Assembly (NCBI GenBank): GCA_003955985.1
Contig: CP033784.1
Coordinates: 2,046,001-2,110,000, forward strand
Source: Corynebacterium jeikeium
GTDB lineage: Bacteria > Actinomycetota > Actinomycetes > Mycobacteriales > Mycobacteriaceae
DNA: 64,000 nt
Direction of reading: 5' to 3'
A program made the position numbers and the translations under genes. This document shows positions 16,113 through 24,692 of the stretch, piece by piece. The notes under the pieces are model-generated. The model worked only from the letters and a program-made list of their open reading frames with translations. It ran no database searches and was not told the DNA's origin. The number at the start of each line of letters is the position of its first letter. Positions within the stretch are counted from its first letter, which is position 1.

Positions 16113-18566
16113 TTACGCCGTTGTACTCGTGTTCTCCGCTTCTTCCGGCAATGGCTTACTCTGACGCCACCACCACAGCGCTTCGATAATGCCCGCACCG
16201 ATGGCTCCCACAATCAGCGCGGGAATCAACAGCTCCCGCCCTACCCAGTACAGATTAAGCACTGTGGCCACTGAACGAACCGAGAAGATGAACAGGTAGG
16301 CTCCTGCCGATACCGCCAGCAACAGAACCTTCCACCAGGTGTATGGCCTAGCCACGACCACCAAAACCCAAAATGCCGAAACAATCAGCACAATGAGGGT
16401 CGCAGTAGACGCCTCCCCTCGTGCCGCATCGCTGGCGTCGACTCCCGGGTTTGCCCACAACCAAAACATGAAGGTCAACAACCCCACCGTGATGCCCGCC
16501 GGTATCGCTAAGCGCAACACGCGCCGTACGAAACCATCGCGCGCACGCTCCAAGTTAGGAGCCAACGACAGCACGAAGGCCGGGATTCCAATCGTGAACC
16601 ATCCCGTAATGGTCACATGAATCGGCTCGAATGGATAATCCATCCCCCACAGCCCCACAGCCAGCGCCAGCACCACCGAGTAGATAGTCTTCGTCAAGAA
16701 GAGGTTGGCCACGCGCTCGATATTGCCAATGACGCGACGCCCCTCCGCCACAATCATCGGCATCACGGCGAAGCGATTATCCAACAGCACCAACTGCGCA
16801 ACCGAACGTGTCGCCGGCGCCCCATCGCCCATAGCCACGCCCAGGTTCGCCGCTTTTAGCGCCAGCACATCATTGACACCATCACCGGTCATCGCCACAT
16901 GATGCCCCCGCGACTGCAGCGCATCAACCATATCGCGCTTATTCTCGGCCGTGACACGGCCGAAGATCTGCCGCGACTCCACAATGTCTGCGAACTCGTT
17001 GCGGATCTCGGTGGGCTTGGCTTCGCTATTCTCATCGCGGCTGACCGGAAGCTCAGACGCATCGACAGGATTGTTAGCCCCCTCCATTTCCAGCTCACGT
17101 GCAACAGCCCCCACGGAGCGGTCATTGTCACCAGAAATGACCTTGACCTCGACGCCTTCTTCATAGAAGTAGGCCACCGTGTCCGCCGCATCTGAACGCA
17201 CCTTCTGCCCCAGCACGACAAGTGCGACTGGCTCCAACTCCACCTCGCCACTCTTCCGCAGCGCACCGCCGGGCAGGTCATCTGCCCCAACTGATGTCCG
17301 CGCGAGCAGGAGCACACGAAGTCCTTCCTCCATAAGCTGCCGAGCTTTCTGCATGCCGACCGCGGAGTCGTCGACAAGCACATCGGGCGCGCCGAAAACC
17401 CACGTCGCACCGCCGTGATACGTCAGCGCCGACCACTTATTCGCCGAGGCAAAGGGGCGGGTTCTGGCTTGTTCATGCTTTACGACGTCCCCTGCGTCCG
17501 CAAGCCCATCGAGCAGTGCACGAGCCGTTGCGTTGGGACGATCGTCGAGCTTGCACAGATCGATGAGTGCGGAGTCGACCTCATCGCGGGAGGTACCGTC
17601 ACCCGATACGATGTCGACTTCCACTAGCTGCATCGCATTTTCGGTGAGCGTGCCAGTTTTGTCGACACACACGGTGTCGACACGCGCGAGACCTTCGATG
17701 GCGGGCAACTCATTGACCAGCACTCGATGTCGCCCCAAGCGCACCACCCCAAGGGCAAATGCGATGGTGGTCATGAGGACAAGCCCCTCAGGGACCATGG
17801 GCACCAGCGTGGCGACCATCCCCAGCAGCGCATCGTTGAAATCATCGCCGGCGACAAAGAGCTGCGTATAGATTGCCAGGGCGCCGACGGGAATGAGAAT
17901 CCAGGAAATGTAGGTCAGGATCTTGTTGATGCCGCGGAAGAGCTGGGAATCAGTCAGCGTGAATTTGTTGGCCTCAGCTGCGAGCTTGGCGGCGTAAGCC
18001 TCCTTGCCCACTTTGGTGGCCTGATATCGCGCCGACCCCACCACGACCGAGGAACCCGAGTAGACCATGTCCCCAACGCTCTTATCGACGGCATCGGATT
18101 CACCGGTGAGAGAGGACTCATCGACAGCCACGTCAGAGGCGTAGCGGAGAATACCGTCAACGACGATTTGGTCACCGGGACCAACCTCGATGAGATCGTC
18201 GAGGACGACGGACTCGCGGTCGATCTCGCGAGCAGGCTCCCCGTCGCGAATGACCATGGGTTTTGCACGGCCGACAATGGAAAGCTTGTCCAGTGTGCGC
18301 TTGGCACGCAGTTCTTGGATGATGCCGACGATAGAGTTGGCGATAATCAGCAGACCAAAGGCACCGTTGACGATTGAGCCGGTATAGAGCACGACTGCGA
18401 ATAACACAGCGAGAATACCGTTAATCCGGGTAAACACATTGGCACGGATAATGTCCCACACACTGCGCCCGGATGTTGGCGGCAGCTCGTTGACGTGCCC
18501 CAACTCGATGCGTTGCTGGACCTGCTGTTGAGTAAGACCACTGTCGGGAGTTTTCCACGAGCCCAT
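16113..18566 (-). CDS. Cation-translocating P-type ATPase, CtpE-like
   Basis: An 817-residue P-type ATPase. The actuator domain has TGES near 154-157. The phosphorylation motif DKTGTLT has its Asp at about 302, and the nucleotide/hinge region has TGDGVND. The membrane motif before the phosphorylation domain is PMVPEGL (256-262), unlike the CPC of heavy-metal pumps or PEGL with upstream Asp of classical P2 pumps, and there are no N-terminal metal-binding Cys motifs. Ten membrane segments are plausible. M. tuberculosis CtpE, implicated in calcium uptake, has this architecture and is my best comparison; the ion is inferred. A gap of about 41 bases separates it from the upstream enoyl-CoA hydratase stop at 18608. 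Confidence 0.85.
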   Translation of the reverse strand: MGSWKTPDSGLTQQQVQQRIELGHVNELPPTSGRSVWDIIRANVFTRINGILAVLFAVVLYTGSIVNGAFGLLIIANSIVGIIQELRAKRTLDKLSIVGRAKPMVIRDGEPAREIDRESVVLDDLIEVGPGDQIVVDGILRYASDVAVDESSLTGESDAVDKSVGDMVYSGSSVVVGSARYQATKVGKEAYAAKLAAEANKFTLTDSQLFRGINKILTYISWILIPVGALAIYTQLFVAGDDFNDALLGMVATLVPMVPEGLVLMTTIAFALGVVRLGRHRVLVNELPAIEGLARVDTVCVDKTGTLTENAMQLVEVDIVSGDGTSRDEVDSALIDLCKLDDRPNATARALLDGLADAGDVVKHEQARTRPFASANKWSALTYHGGATWVFGAPDVLVDDSAVGMQKARQLMEEGLRVLLLARTSVGADDLPGGALRKSGEVELEPVALVVLGQKVRSDAADTVAYFYEEGVEVKVISGDNDRSVGAVARELEMEGANNPVDASELPVSRDENSEAKPTEIRNEFADIVESRQIFGRVTAENKRDMVDALQSRGHHVAMTGDGVNDVLALKAANLGVAMGDGAPATRSVAQLVLLDNRFAVMPMIVAEGRRVIGNIERVANLFLTKTIYSVVLALAVGLWGMDYPFEPIHVTITGWFTIGIPAFVLSLAPNLERARDGFVRRVLRLAIPAGITVGLLTFMFWLWANPGVDASDAARGEASTATLIVLIVSAFWVLVVVARPYTWWKVLLLAVSAGAYLFIFSVRSVATVLNLYWVGRELLIPALIVGAIGAGIIEALWWWRQSKPLPEEAENTSTTA

Positions 18567-18607
18567 GCCTGCCTACCCTATTCGCCTAATTGCTGAACCT
18601 ATTCGAC

Positions 18608-19360
18608 CTATTTGCCAATGAAATTTGGTTCGCGCTTTTCGGCTCGCGCCTTCGATGCCTCCGCAGCATCCTCGGAAGCCCACACCGTGTCGTAGAGCTC
18701 CTGCTGGTAGTCCTTCAACGGGCTATGTGTCTCATCGTCGTTGAGCACTGCCTTGTGGTAGGCCAGCGACAGGGGCGCGTAGGTGGCGATACGAAGCGCT
18801 ACCTCCTCCGCCTTGTCCGGACCACCAAGGTAGGAAGCCAGACCACAACCGCGGGCGGCTTCCTGATCCATGCGCTCGGCCGCCAACAAAATAGTGCGGG
18901 CGCGGGCACCGCCGACGAGTACGCGTACGCGGCGAATTGTCCAGGCATCGACAGCGATACCGAGCTTGACCGGCGGAATCATAAACCAGCCGCGCTCACC
19001 CACGACGCGCAAATCGGCCGCCATCGCCAGCTGCATCCCAGCGCCGACAGCCGGCCCCTGCACATCCGCTATAACCACCAGACGGCTGGCCTCGATTGTG
19101 CGCAGCATTCGACGGAGCTGTTCGTGGAAGGAATCTTCATGGTGCTGGCCACTCAGGTCGGCGCCCGCACAGAAAGCGCGGCCTTCGCCGCGCAGCAGGA
19201 TAACGCGCTGCTCTGGAACCTCAGCGGCAGCTTCCACCGCATCGGCGATGTCACGACACACGTCGGCAGTCAGGGAGTTGCGCTTATGATCTCGGTCGAT
19301 GGTGATAGTGACAATTGCGCCGTCGGCTTCGACGCGGATTTCAGATGCTGGGTTCGTCAT
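18608..19360 (-). CDS. Enoyl-CoA hydratase/isomerase family protein
   Basis: A 250-residue crotonase-fold enzyme. RDHKRNSLTADV is the CoA-binding start, GRAFCAGADLSG gives the first oxyanion glycine region, and VQGPAVGAGMQLAMAADLRV gives the second. The usual catalytic Glu positions after this (about 110-140) read MIPPVKLGIAVDAWTIRRV, with no Glu at the common E-x-x-x-G-x-x-P position, so hydratase activity is uncertain. Mycobacterial EchA6, which binds fatty acyl-CoA without hydratase activity, resembles this pattern, but I have no alignment. It lies upstream of the ATPase gene on the same strand. Confidence 0.8.
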   Translation of the reverse strand: MTNPASEIRVEADGAIVTITIDRDHKRNSLTADVCRDIADAVEAAAEVPEQRVILLRGEGRAFCAGADLSGQHHEDSFHEQLRRMLRTIEASRLVVIADVQGPAVGAGMQLAMAADLRVVGERGWFMIPPVKLGIAVDAWTIRRVRVLVGGARARTILLAAERMDQEAARGCGLASYLGGPDKAEEVALRIATYAPLSLAYHKAVLNDDETHSPLKDYQQELYDTVWASEDAAEASKARAEKREPNFIGK

Positions 19361-19421
19361 AGCATTTAGGCTACCCGCGAAACACCAATAGTGATGGGGC
19401 TATAAGCAAATCTAAATTCGC

Positions 19422-20288
19422 TTATTCGTTGCCGAATACCCGCGGGTCGCCACTCAGGCGCCCGTCGGCACGCGCCATCGACGCAATCGTTTCCATGTCC
19501 TCGTCGGTGAGCTCAAAGTCGGTGACCTGAAAGTTCTCCTTGATGCGCGACGGCGTGCCCGACTTCGGGATGGCCACGATGCCACGCTGAAGGTGCCAGC
19601 GGATAGCAACTTGGGCGGGAGTTTTACCCAGGCGATCTGCGATTTCAGCAATCGGCGAGCCCTCAAAGTACTTCGCGCGCCCCAACGGCGACCAAGCCTG
19701 CGTGACAATACCGCGACGACGATCGTCTTCAACCTGCTCATTCTGCGGGAACTGCGGATGCAGCTCAATCTGGTTGACCACCGGAGTCTCCGAGAGCTGG
19801 TCGAGCACCTCTGGGTAAAAGTTCGCCACACCAACCGAGCGAATCAGCCCCTCACGATTGAGCTCTTGCAGCGTATCGAAACACTGCCCAAACGTCCCCT
19901 GCTTCTCCACCGGCCAGTGCACAAGCACCAGGTCAACGTAGTCAAGGCTGAGCCGTTCTAAAGATGCCCGCACGGACTCGCGCGTCGCCGCCGACCCCTG
20001 CGCATCGTTCCAGACCTTCGTGGTCACGAAGATATCTTCACGCTTTACGACGTTCGCAGCGACCGCATCAGCAATACCCTGCCCAACCCCTCGCTCATTG
20101 CGATAGAGCGATGCGGTGTCGATGTGGCGGTAGCCGATTTCCAGGGCGTAGCGCACGGATTCGCGCGCCTGCTCATCGTCAAGCTTGTAGGTACCGAACC
20201 CCAGAATCGGGATGGCGTTGCCATCGACCATTTCCACGTTGGCAATTCCGGTTGTCGCTGCATCGTACTTCAGATTGAGTGTGGTCAT
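19422..20288 (-). CDS. Aldo/keto reductase (2,5-diketogluconate reductase type)
   Basis: A 288-residue NADPH-dependent oxidoreductase with a TIM-barrel fold. The full catalytic tetrad is visible: Asp in YRHIDTASLY, Tyr at the end of the same motif (SLYRNE), Lys in FVTTKVW and His in LVHWP. The cofactor phosphate loop is AIPKSGTPSRIKENFQ near the C-terminus. The substrate is unknown; relatives reduce diketogluconate, methylglyoxal and other small carbonyls. It is monocistronic or first in a run with the gene at 18608, and divergent from the HTH gene at 20422. Confidence 0.9.
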   Translation of the reverse strand: MTTLNLKYDAATTGIANVEMVDGNAIPILGFGTYKLDDEQARESVRYALEIGYRHIDTASLYRNERGVGQGIADAVAANVVKREDIFVTTKVWNDAQGSAATRESVRASLERLSLDYVDLVLVHWPVEKQGTFGQCFDTLQELNREGLIRSVGVANFYPEVLDQLSETPVVNQIELHPQFPQNEQVEDDRRRGIVTQAWSPLGRAKYFEGSPIAEIADRLGKTPAQVAIRWHLQRGIVAIPKSGTPSRIKENFQVTDFELTDEDMETIASMARADGRLSGDPRVFGNE

Positions 20289-20398
20289 GCCAACCGAGTG
20301 TACGGACTGAAAATTTTTTAGATTTTTTCTACCCCGCTGACCTGCGGTTTAGAAAGGTGAGTGCGCTTCATTTTGTTGCGAACAGTTGACGTAGCGTT

Positions 20399-20413
20399 GT
20401 GTTTATATAACAC
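20399..20413 (+). promoter_or_regulatory. Palindrome ahead of the second HTH gene
   Basis: GTGTTTATATAACAC is a 15-bp dyad (GTGTT/AACAC) overlapping TATAAC, which could be a -10 element; TTGACG lies at 20386. It ends 8 bases before the HTH start and may be an autoregulatory operator. Confidence 0.4.
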
Positions 20414-20421
20414 TTTGGAGT

Positions 20422-20685
20422 GTGTCCCCAAAGATTAAACCCAAAGAACCGATATTCAACAGAATTTCAGTGCTGCGGGCAGAACACGGACTCAGCCGAG
20501 CCGAACTAGCCAAACAAGTAGAGGTCAATCCTCAAACGATTGGCGCGTTGGAGCGAGGTGACCACTACCCCAGCTTGGATCTGGCATTTCGCATCTGCGC
20601 GGTGTTCGATCTCCCCGTTGAGGCGGTGTTTTCTCGCGAGGAATTCAAGCCCATGTCCTCTGCCCTATACCGAAAGGAAAGCTAA
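20422..20685 (+). CDS. Small XRE-type regulator (second HTH/membrane module)
   Basis: An 87-residue protein dominated by one HTH domain: RISVLRAEHGLSRAELAKQVEVNPQTIGALERGDHYPSLDLAFRICAVFDLPVEAVFSRE. It belongs to the same minimal family as the regulator at 2118, with which it shares the SR/SQ-AxLAxQVEV and ERGxYxPS blocks. The GTG start has GGAG only one base ahead, which is poor spacing, so the true start could differ by a few codons. The stop is followed two bases later by the ATG of the membrane protein, giving one operon with it and the ABC exporter. Confidence 0.82.
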   Translation: MSPKIKPKEPIFNRISVLRAEHGLSRAELAKQVEVNPQTIGALERGDHYPSLDLAFRICAVFDLPVEAVFSREEFKPMSSALYRKES

Positions 20686-20687
20686 CG

Positions 20688-21257
20688 ATGCCAGCTATTC
20701 GGACTGAAGACGCAACACCGAACTTTTTCGAAAAGCTAGAAGCCCGGCGCGAAGCGAAGTACACAAAGCGTGTCGAGCAGATGTCGAGCTGGTTGCCCAA
20801 GTGGCGCAACCAGGCGGCGCGGCGGAAGCTGGTCATCGCATTCGAGGTGTGCCTTGTGCTGATGCTGCTGAGCGGCATCGCGCTTCTCGGTAGCCTGACC
20901 GATATTTTCCCGGGATGGCTTTCTCTGCTCTGGCCAGTGATTTCCCTCATTATGGTCGTCGTCTGGACCAGCCTCAACATCACAGTCGACATGGTTGACA
21001 GCGCACCGACCTCGCTACTGGACGAATACCAGCAGGAACAGATTCTGAACCTGCGGGGGCTGACATATCGCTGCTTCACCTACTTCGGCTTGGTGGCCTT
21101 CCTTGCTCTCGTTCTGGTGGGCACCTATGTCCTGAACGCGCAACCTGACTGGGGACGCTACATTCCGTACAGCTTCGGAATCTTCGGAATTATCGCTTTC
21201 CTCTACATTTCCACGCTGCCCACCGTCGTCTACGCCTGGAATCTGCGCGACGACTAG
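20688..21257 (+). CDS. Four-helix membrane protein of the HTH/ABC operon
   Basis: A 189-residue membrane protein. A basic N-terminal region of about 55 residues (RREAKYTKRVEQ, RNQAARRK) precedes four hydrophobic stretches at about 60-80, 86-105, 133-152 and 162-182. SLLDEYQQEQILNLRGLTYRC between helices two and three closely resembles the DDEYQQMLLHKSYTY segment of the protein at 1573, so the two are probably homologous although the helices have diverged. The function is unknown. Its place between a regulator and an ABC exporter suggests a sensing or accessory role. Confidence 0.72.
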   Translation: MPAIRTEDATPNFFEKLEARREAKYTKRVEQMSSWLPKWRNQAARRKLVIAFEVCLVLMLLSGIALLGSLTDIFPGWLSLLWPVISLIMVVVWTSLNITVDMVDSAPTSLLDEYQQEQILNLRGLTYRCFTYFGLVAFLALVLVGTYVLNAQPDWGRYIPYSFGIFGIIAFLYISTLPTVVYAWNLRDD

Positions 21258-21316
21258 TACGGGCTCAAAAACTCATATCCCTCCTCTGCCCTTCACTCCT
21301 CAATCTAAGGATCACC

Positions 21317-22222
21317 ATGAACAGCCTCATTATTGACGGGCTTGAGAAGTCCTACGGAGACCTGCAGGTTCTCCGTGGCATGAGCTTCCAAGTTCACCCT
21401 GGAGAAATCTACGGCTTCGTCGGCTCTAACGGTGCCGGCAAGACCACCACTATGCGCATTGCCCTGGGCGTGCTGGCCACCGATAAAGGCGAGGTGCGCA
21501 TCGGCGATACCCCGATGAATGACTCGCTGCGCCGCACGATTGGCTACATGCCAGAAGAACGCGGCCTCTACCCCAAGGCTGAAGTCCGCAAGCAGCTGAT
21601 TTACTTTGCTCGCCTACACGGTGTGCCCACCAAGCGCGCGGAATCCAATGCCGACAACTTGTTGGAGCGCCTCGGTCTCACCGAGCGTGCCAACGACAAG
21701 GTCGACACGCTCTCGCTCGGCAATCAGCAGCGCGTGCAGCTGGCAGCCTCCCTCGTCCACGACCCAGAAATACTAGTCCTCGACGAGCCCTTCTCTGGTC
21801 TCGACCCAGTTGCGGTCAAGGTGATGAGCTCCGTACTCAAGGAGTACGCCGACCGCGGCACCCCGATTGTGTTCTCTTCCCACCAGCTCGACCTTGTCGA
21901 GCGCATGTGTGACCGCGTCGGCATCATCCGCGACGGCCGCATGCTCGTGGAAGGCACTGTTGATGAGCTGCGAGCACGGGGCCCACGGGCTTTCGTCGTC
22001 AAGCTCGATGGTGCGCCCCAGGATTGGGCGACCTCCGTCGAGGGCGTGACAAGCGTGGAGCGTGATACCCATGGTGCCACCGTCGTTCACCTCGATTCCA
22101 ACGCCCCCGCCGACACCGACCAGAAGCTGCTACACAGCGCGATGGCAGCGGGAACGGTCCGTTCGTTTGGACCTCTGCAAATTCCACTTACCGAGCTCTA
22201 CCAGGAGGCCGTACAGCAATGA
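21317..22222 (+). CDS. ABC transporter ATP-binding protein, NatA/drug-exporter type
   Basis: A 301-residue ATPase. Walker A is GSNGAGKTTT (about 36-45), the Q-loop region is YMPEERGLYPK, the signature is LSLGNQQR, Walker B is ILVLDEPFSGLDP and the switch His is in FSSHQLD. The C-terminal 80 residues form the DUF4162-like extension found in NatA-type exporter ATPases. AAGGATCACC precedes the ATG. It overlaps the permease gene by four bases. Probable role: powering export of a small molecule, peptide or ion with the permease encoded next. Confidence 0.92.
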   Translation: MNSLIIDGLEKSYGDLQVLRGMSFQVHPGEIYGFVGSNGAGKTTTMRIALGVLATDKGEVRIGDTPMNDSLRRTIGYMPEERGLYPKAEVRKQLIYFARLHGVPTKRAESNADNLLERLGLTERANDKVDTLSLGNQQRVQLAASLVHDPEILVLDEPFSGLDPVAVKVMSSVLKEYADRGTPIVFSSHQLDLVERMCDRVGIIRDGRMLVEGTVDELRARGPRAFVVKLDGAPQDWATSVEGVTSVERDTHGATVVHLDSNAPADTDQKLLHSAMAAGTVRSFGPLQIPLTELYQEAVQQ

Positions 22223-23649
22223 GCACCAACACTTACAACGCCTCAACGGCCGTCAAGACTGTTTTCGTCCGCGAACTCCGCGAGCATCTGCTGAAGAAAA
22301 GCTCGCTAATCACGCTCATCATCATGGCAGTGGCGGCCGTCGGCGGTATCTTCGTTGCCGACTACATGACCTCCAAGTCCGATAATGACACCGTAAAAAT
22401 CGCGGTCGTCGGAGAAGCGCCGTTCGCGGACTCTCTCGCCGACGCTACCGCCGAAATAAAGGATGCTGAAGGCGCGGATGCCGCAGCCGGCGCATTTGCC
22501 ACAGCATCGCTCTCACCGTTGGAGATTACGTCCGCGGCAGACGACAAGGCCGCTCGCGCTGCCGTCACCGACGGCGACGCCGACGCCGCTCTCGTCCCCG
22601 ACACCGCAGAAGGCAAGGAGGGCTCGTGGAAGCTGCTTGCCGACGACGCCCCATCCTGGCTGGCCCCAATGCTGCAGGAATCGCTGCAGAAACAAAATGA
22701 AGCCATGCTGCTCAGCGAAAACGGAATCAACCCCAGCGAGTTTTTCTCCAAGACTCAAAGCGCAGCCGTGTCGGTGGAGTCGCTGGATGAAGCCAAAGAC
22801 GAGAAGATGCCCGCAGTGGTCATCACACTGATTGGTGTGATGGTCATGATGACCGCCATCCTCGTCTTCGGCGGCGCGGTGGCCACCAGCGTCATCGAGG
22901 AGAAGTCCTCCCGCGTCATCGAGATCATTCTCTCGACCGTTCGCCCGGCGCACCTGCTGGCTGGCAAGATCCTCGGCGCCGGTCTGGCTGGCATCATCAT
23001 GATGAGCGTGCTGACCGCCAGCGCCGCAGTTGCCCTCATGATTACCGGATTGGCGGAGAGCTTCGATGTGCCGTGGTCCGCAGTCTGGCTGCTGGTCCCG
23101 TGCTTCATCCTCGGTTACTTCTTCTTCGCCGCGCTGTATGCAGCCTCCGCATCCTTGGTCAGCCGTATGGAAGATTTCCAGGGCGCACAGATGCCGGTAC
23201 TGGTGTTCTCGCTGATCACGATGTATGTTCCGCTGTTTGGCTGGAGCAAGCTGGACTCTACCGTCATGCAGATTGCAGCGTGGATTCCACCGGTTTCCAT
23301 CACCACTGCCCCGATGCAGTACGCCGTTGGCAACTTCTCCGCACTCCAGTTGGCGGCTTCGCTGCTAATCATGGTTGTGGGAGTAGCCGCAGTCATCGCA
23401 CTCGCCGCCTGGATCTACCCGCGCAATGTCCTGCGCACCGGTGCCGCGGTCAGCTGGAAGAAGGCTCTGACAGCCAAGAGCTGGCCCCAGCCCTGCCCAA
23501 AAGAGCGTGACTCCTTCGGCCACGGTCACCTAAAACCGAATAATCGTCAATCGCGTAGTTTGCTCAGCGCACCTTATAGGCCTTTGCGCAGCGCACCTTA
23601 TAGACCATGGTCCGCCGCAAACTGCGCGATTTTTCCTGTCTCGCCATAG
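22219..23649 (+). CDS. ABC-2 type permease, NatB-like
   Basis: A 476-residue permease. One helix near residues 30-50 is followed by a large extracytoplasmic domain (about 55-195, rich in Ala and Asp), then five or six helices from about 198 to 400. EEKSSRVIEIILSTVRPAHLLAGKI is the diagnostic NatB/YhaP motif. It pairs with the ATPase encoded upstream. The last 55 residues or so (from SWPQP) look unlike the family, contain a tandem SAPYRP repeat, and run 52 bases over the 3' end of the convergent kinase gene. This suggests the original stop was lost or the reading frame altered near 23490. Confidence 0.88.
   Translation: MSTNTYNASTAVKTVFVRELREHLLKKSSLITLIIMAVAAVGGIFVADYMTSKSDNDTVKIAVVGEAPFADSLADATAEIKDAEGADAAAGAFATASLSPLEITSAADDKAARAAVTDGDADAALVPDTAEGKEGSWKLLADDAPSWLAPMLQESLQKQNEAMLLSENGINPSEFFSKTQSAAVSVESLDEAKDEKMPAVVITLIGVMVMMTAILVFGGAVATSVIEEKSSRVIEIILSTVRPAHLLAGKILGAGLAGIIMMSVLTASAAVALMITGLAESFDVPWSAVWLLVPCFILGYFFFAALYAASASLVSRMEDFQGAQMPVLVFSLITMYVPLFGWSKLDSTVMQIAAWIPPVSITTAPMQYAVGNFSALQLAASLLIMVVGVAAVIALAAWIYPRNVLRTGAAVSWKKALTAKSWPQPCPKERDSFGHGHLKPNNRQSRSLLSAPYRPLRSAPYRPWSAANCAIFPVSP
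23559..23603 (+). repeat. Tandem repeat at the 3' ends of two convergent genes
   Basis: Two 21-base copies (23559-23579 and 23583-23603) differing at one base, with a 24-base period, core GCAGCGCACCTTATAG. The period is eight codons, so the permease tail reads SAPYRP twice. The second copy covers the stop codon of the kinase gene on the other strand. Confidence 0.8.
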
Positions 23650-24584
23650 GAGGTCTGCGCCCCCACGCCTGTCGCCGCATGAGCCGAGACCACCGCCGCA
23701 AGACGAGCTGCCGTCACCACATCATCGCCCGCGGCCAACGCGGTGAGGACCGTACCCATGTACGCATCACCGCAGCCCGTGGTGTCCACGACCTCGATGG
23801 GCAGCGCTGGAATGCGAGTGACTGCCACCTCGCTTTCCGACGTCCTCAAGACCGCAGACCCCTCCCCGCCAAGTGTGACAATGGCCGTGGAAATCCCGTG
23901 TTCGTCGGCAAGCGCGCGCCCAACCGCATCCCACTGACCGTGCTCGCAACCGGCGACCGCGCGCTCGGAGCCGATGATGGCTGCGAGTTCGTGCTCGTTG
24001 ACAATGAGGACATCGACCAGCGCGAGCAGATCCTCACTGACCGCCCGAATCGGCGACAGGTTGAACACCACCGGCACACCCGCATCGTGGGCAATCTGTG
24101 CGGCGGCCAGGACAGCCTCATCACAAATCTCCAGACACAGACCGAGGCACCCAGCCCGCTGAATCTTGTCCGCATGACTGCGCACCATCTCAGCATCGAC
24201 TTCACCATTGGCGCCAGCGGAGATGACAATGAAATTCTCCGCCGCATCATCAACGACAATCATGGCTGTACCAGTGGCAGAGTCGACGGTCTCAACTGCA
24301 GAGATGTCCACGTGAGCGTCGGTAAGCGCGTCGCGCAGCAACTGCGCATTGGGATCCGAACCGACCGCGCCGACCAGTTCCACGGCCGCGCCCAGTCTTC
24401 CAGCCGTCGCCGCCTGATTCGCCGACTTACCGCCCGGCAGAATGCGCAGAGGACTGCCCTCGATAGTCTCGCCACCATGCGGCAGGCGCTTCACGGTGAC
24501 GGTCAGGTCTGCGTTGATGGAACCGACGACACATACGTTTGGCCTCTGTTCAGCCAGCTCGGTGAGGCGCTCAGTAATCGGCAT
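23598..24584 (-). CDS. rbsK: PfkB-family sugar kinase, ribokinase-like
   Basis: A 328-residue carbohydrate kinase. The N-terminus CVVGSINADLTVTVKRLPHGGETIEG and GGKSANQAATAGRLGA form PfkB signature 1 and the ribokinase substrate site. IVNEHELAAIIG follows in the middle. DTTGCGDAYMGTVLTAL near the C-terminus is signature 2 with the catalytic Asp, although ribokinase usually has DTTGAGD. The ATG at 24584 is chosen because GAGGAG lies seven bases ahead. It phosphorylates ribose or a related sugar or nucleoside; there is no transporter beside it to settle which. Its 3' end overlaps the convergent permease ORF. Confidence 0.85.
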   Translation of the reverse strand: MPITERLTELAEQRPNVCVVGSINADLTVTVKRLPHGGETIEGSPLRILPGGKSANQAATAGRLGAAVELVGAVGSDPNAQLLRDALTDAHVDISAVETVDSATGTAMIVVDDAAENFIVISAGANGEVDAEMVRSHADKIQRAGCLGLCLEICDEAVLAAAQIAHDAGVPVVFNLSPIRAVSEDLLALVDVLIVNEHELAAIIGSERAVAGCEHGQWDAVGRALADEHGISTAIVTLGGEGSAVLRTSESEVAVTRIPALPIEVVDTTGCGDAYMGTVLTALAAGDDVVTAARLAAVVSAHAATGVGAQTSYGETGKIAQFAADHGL

Positions 24585-24692
24585 TGGTTCGACTCCTCGG
24601 TAGTGCGGACACGTTTTTTCCGACAATAGCGCTACCCCTTTCCGCCCACCATCAACTAAGCCGGTTTACCCCTTGTTTACTACCGTGGAGGT

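Noticed and set aside
23559..23603. CRISPR-like repeats
   Set aside because: Only two copies with a three-base gap and no spacers; it is a simple in-frame tandem duplication.
23607..24629. Plus-strand ORF of 340 codons
   Set aside because: Antisense shadow of the PfkB-family kinase gene.
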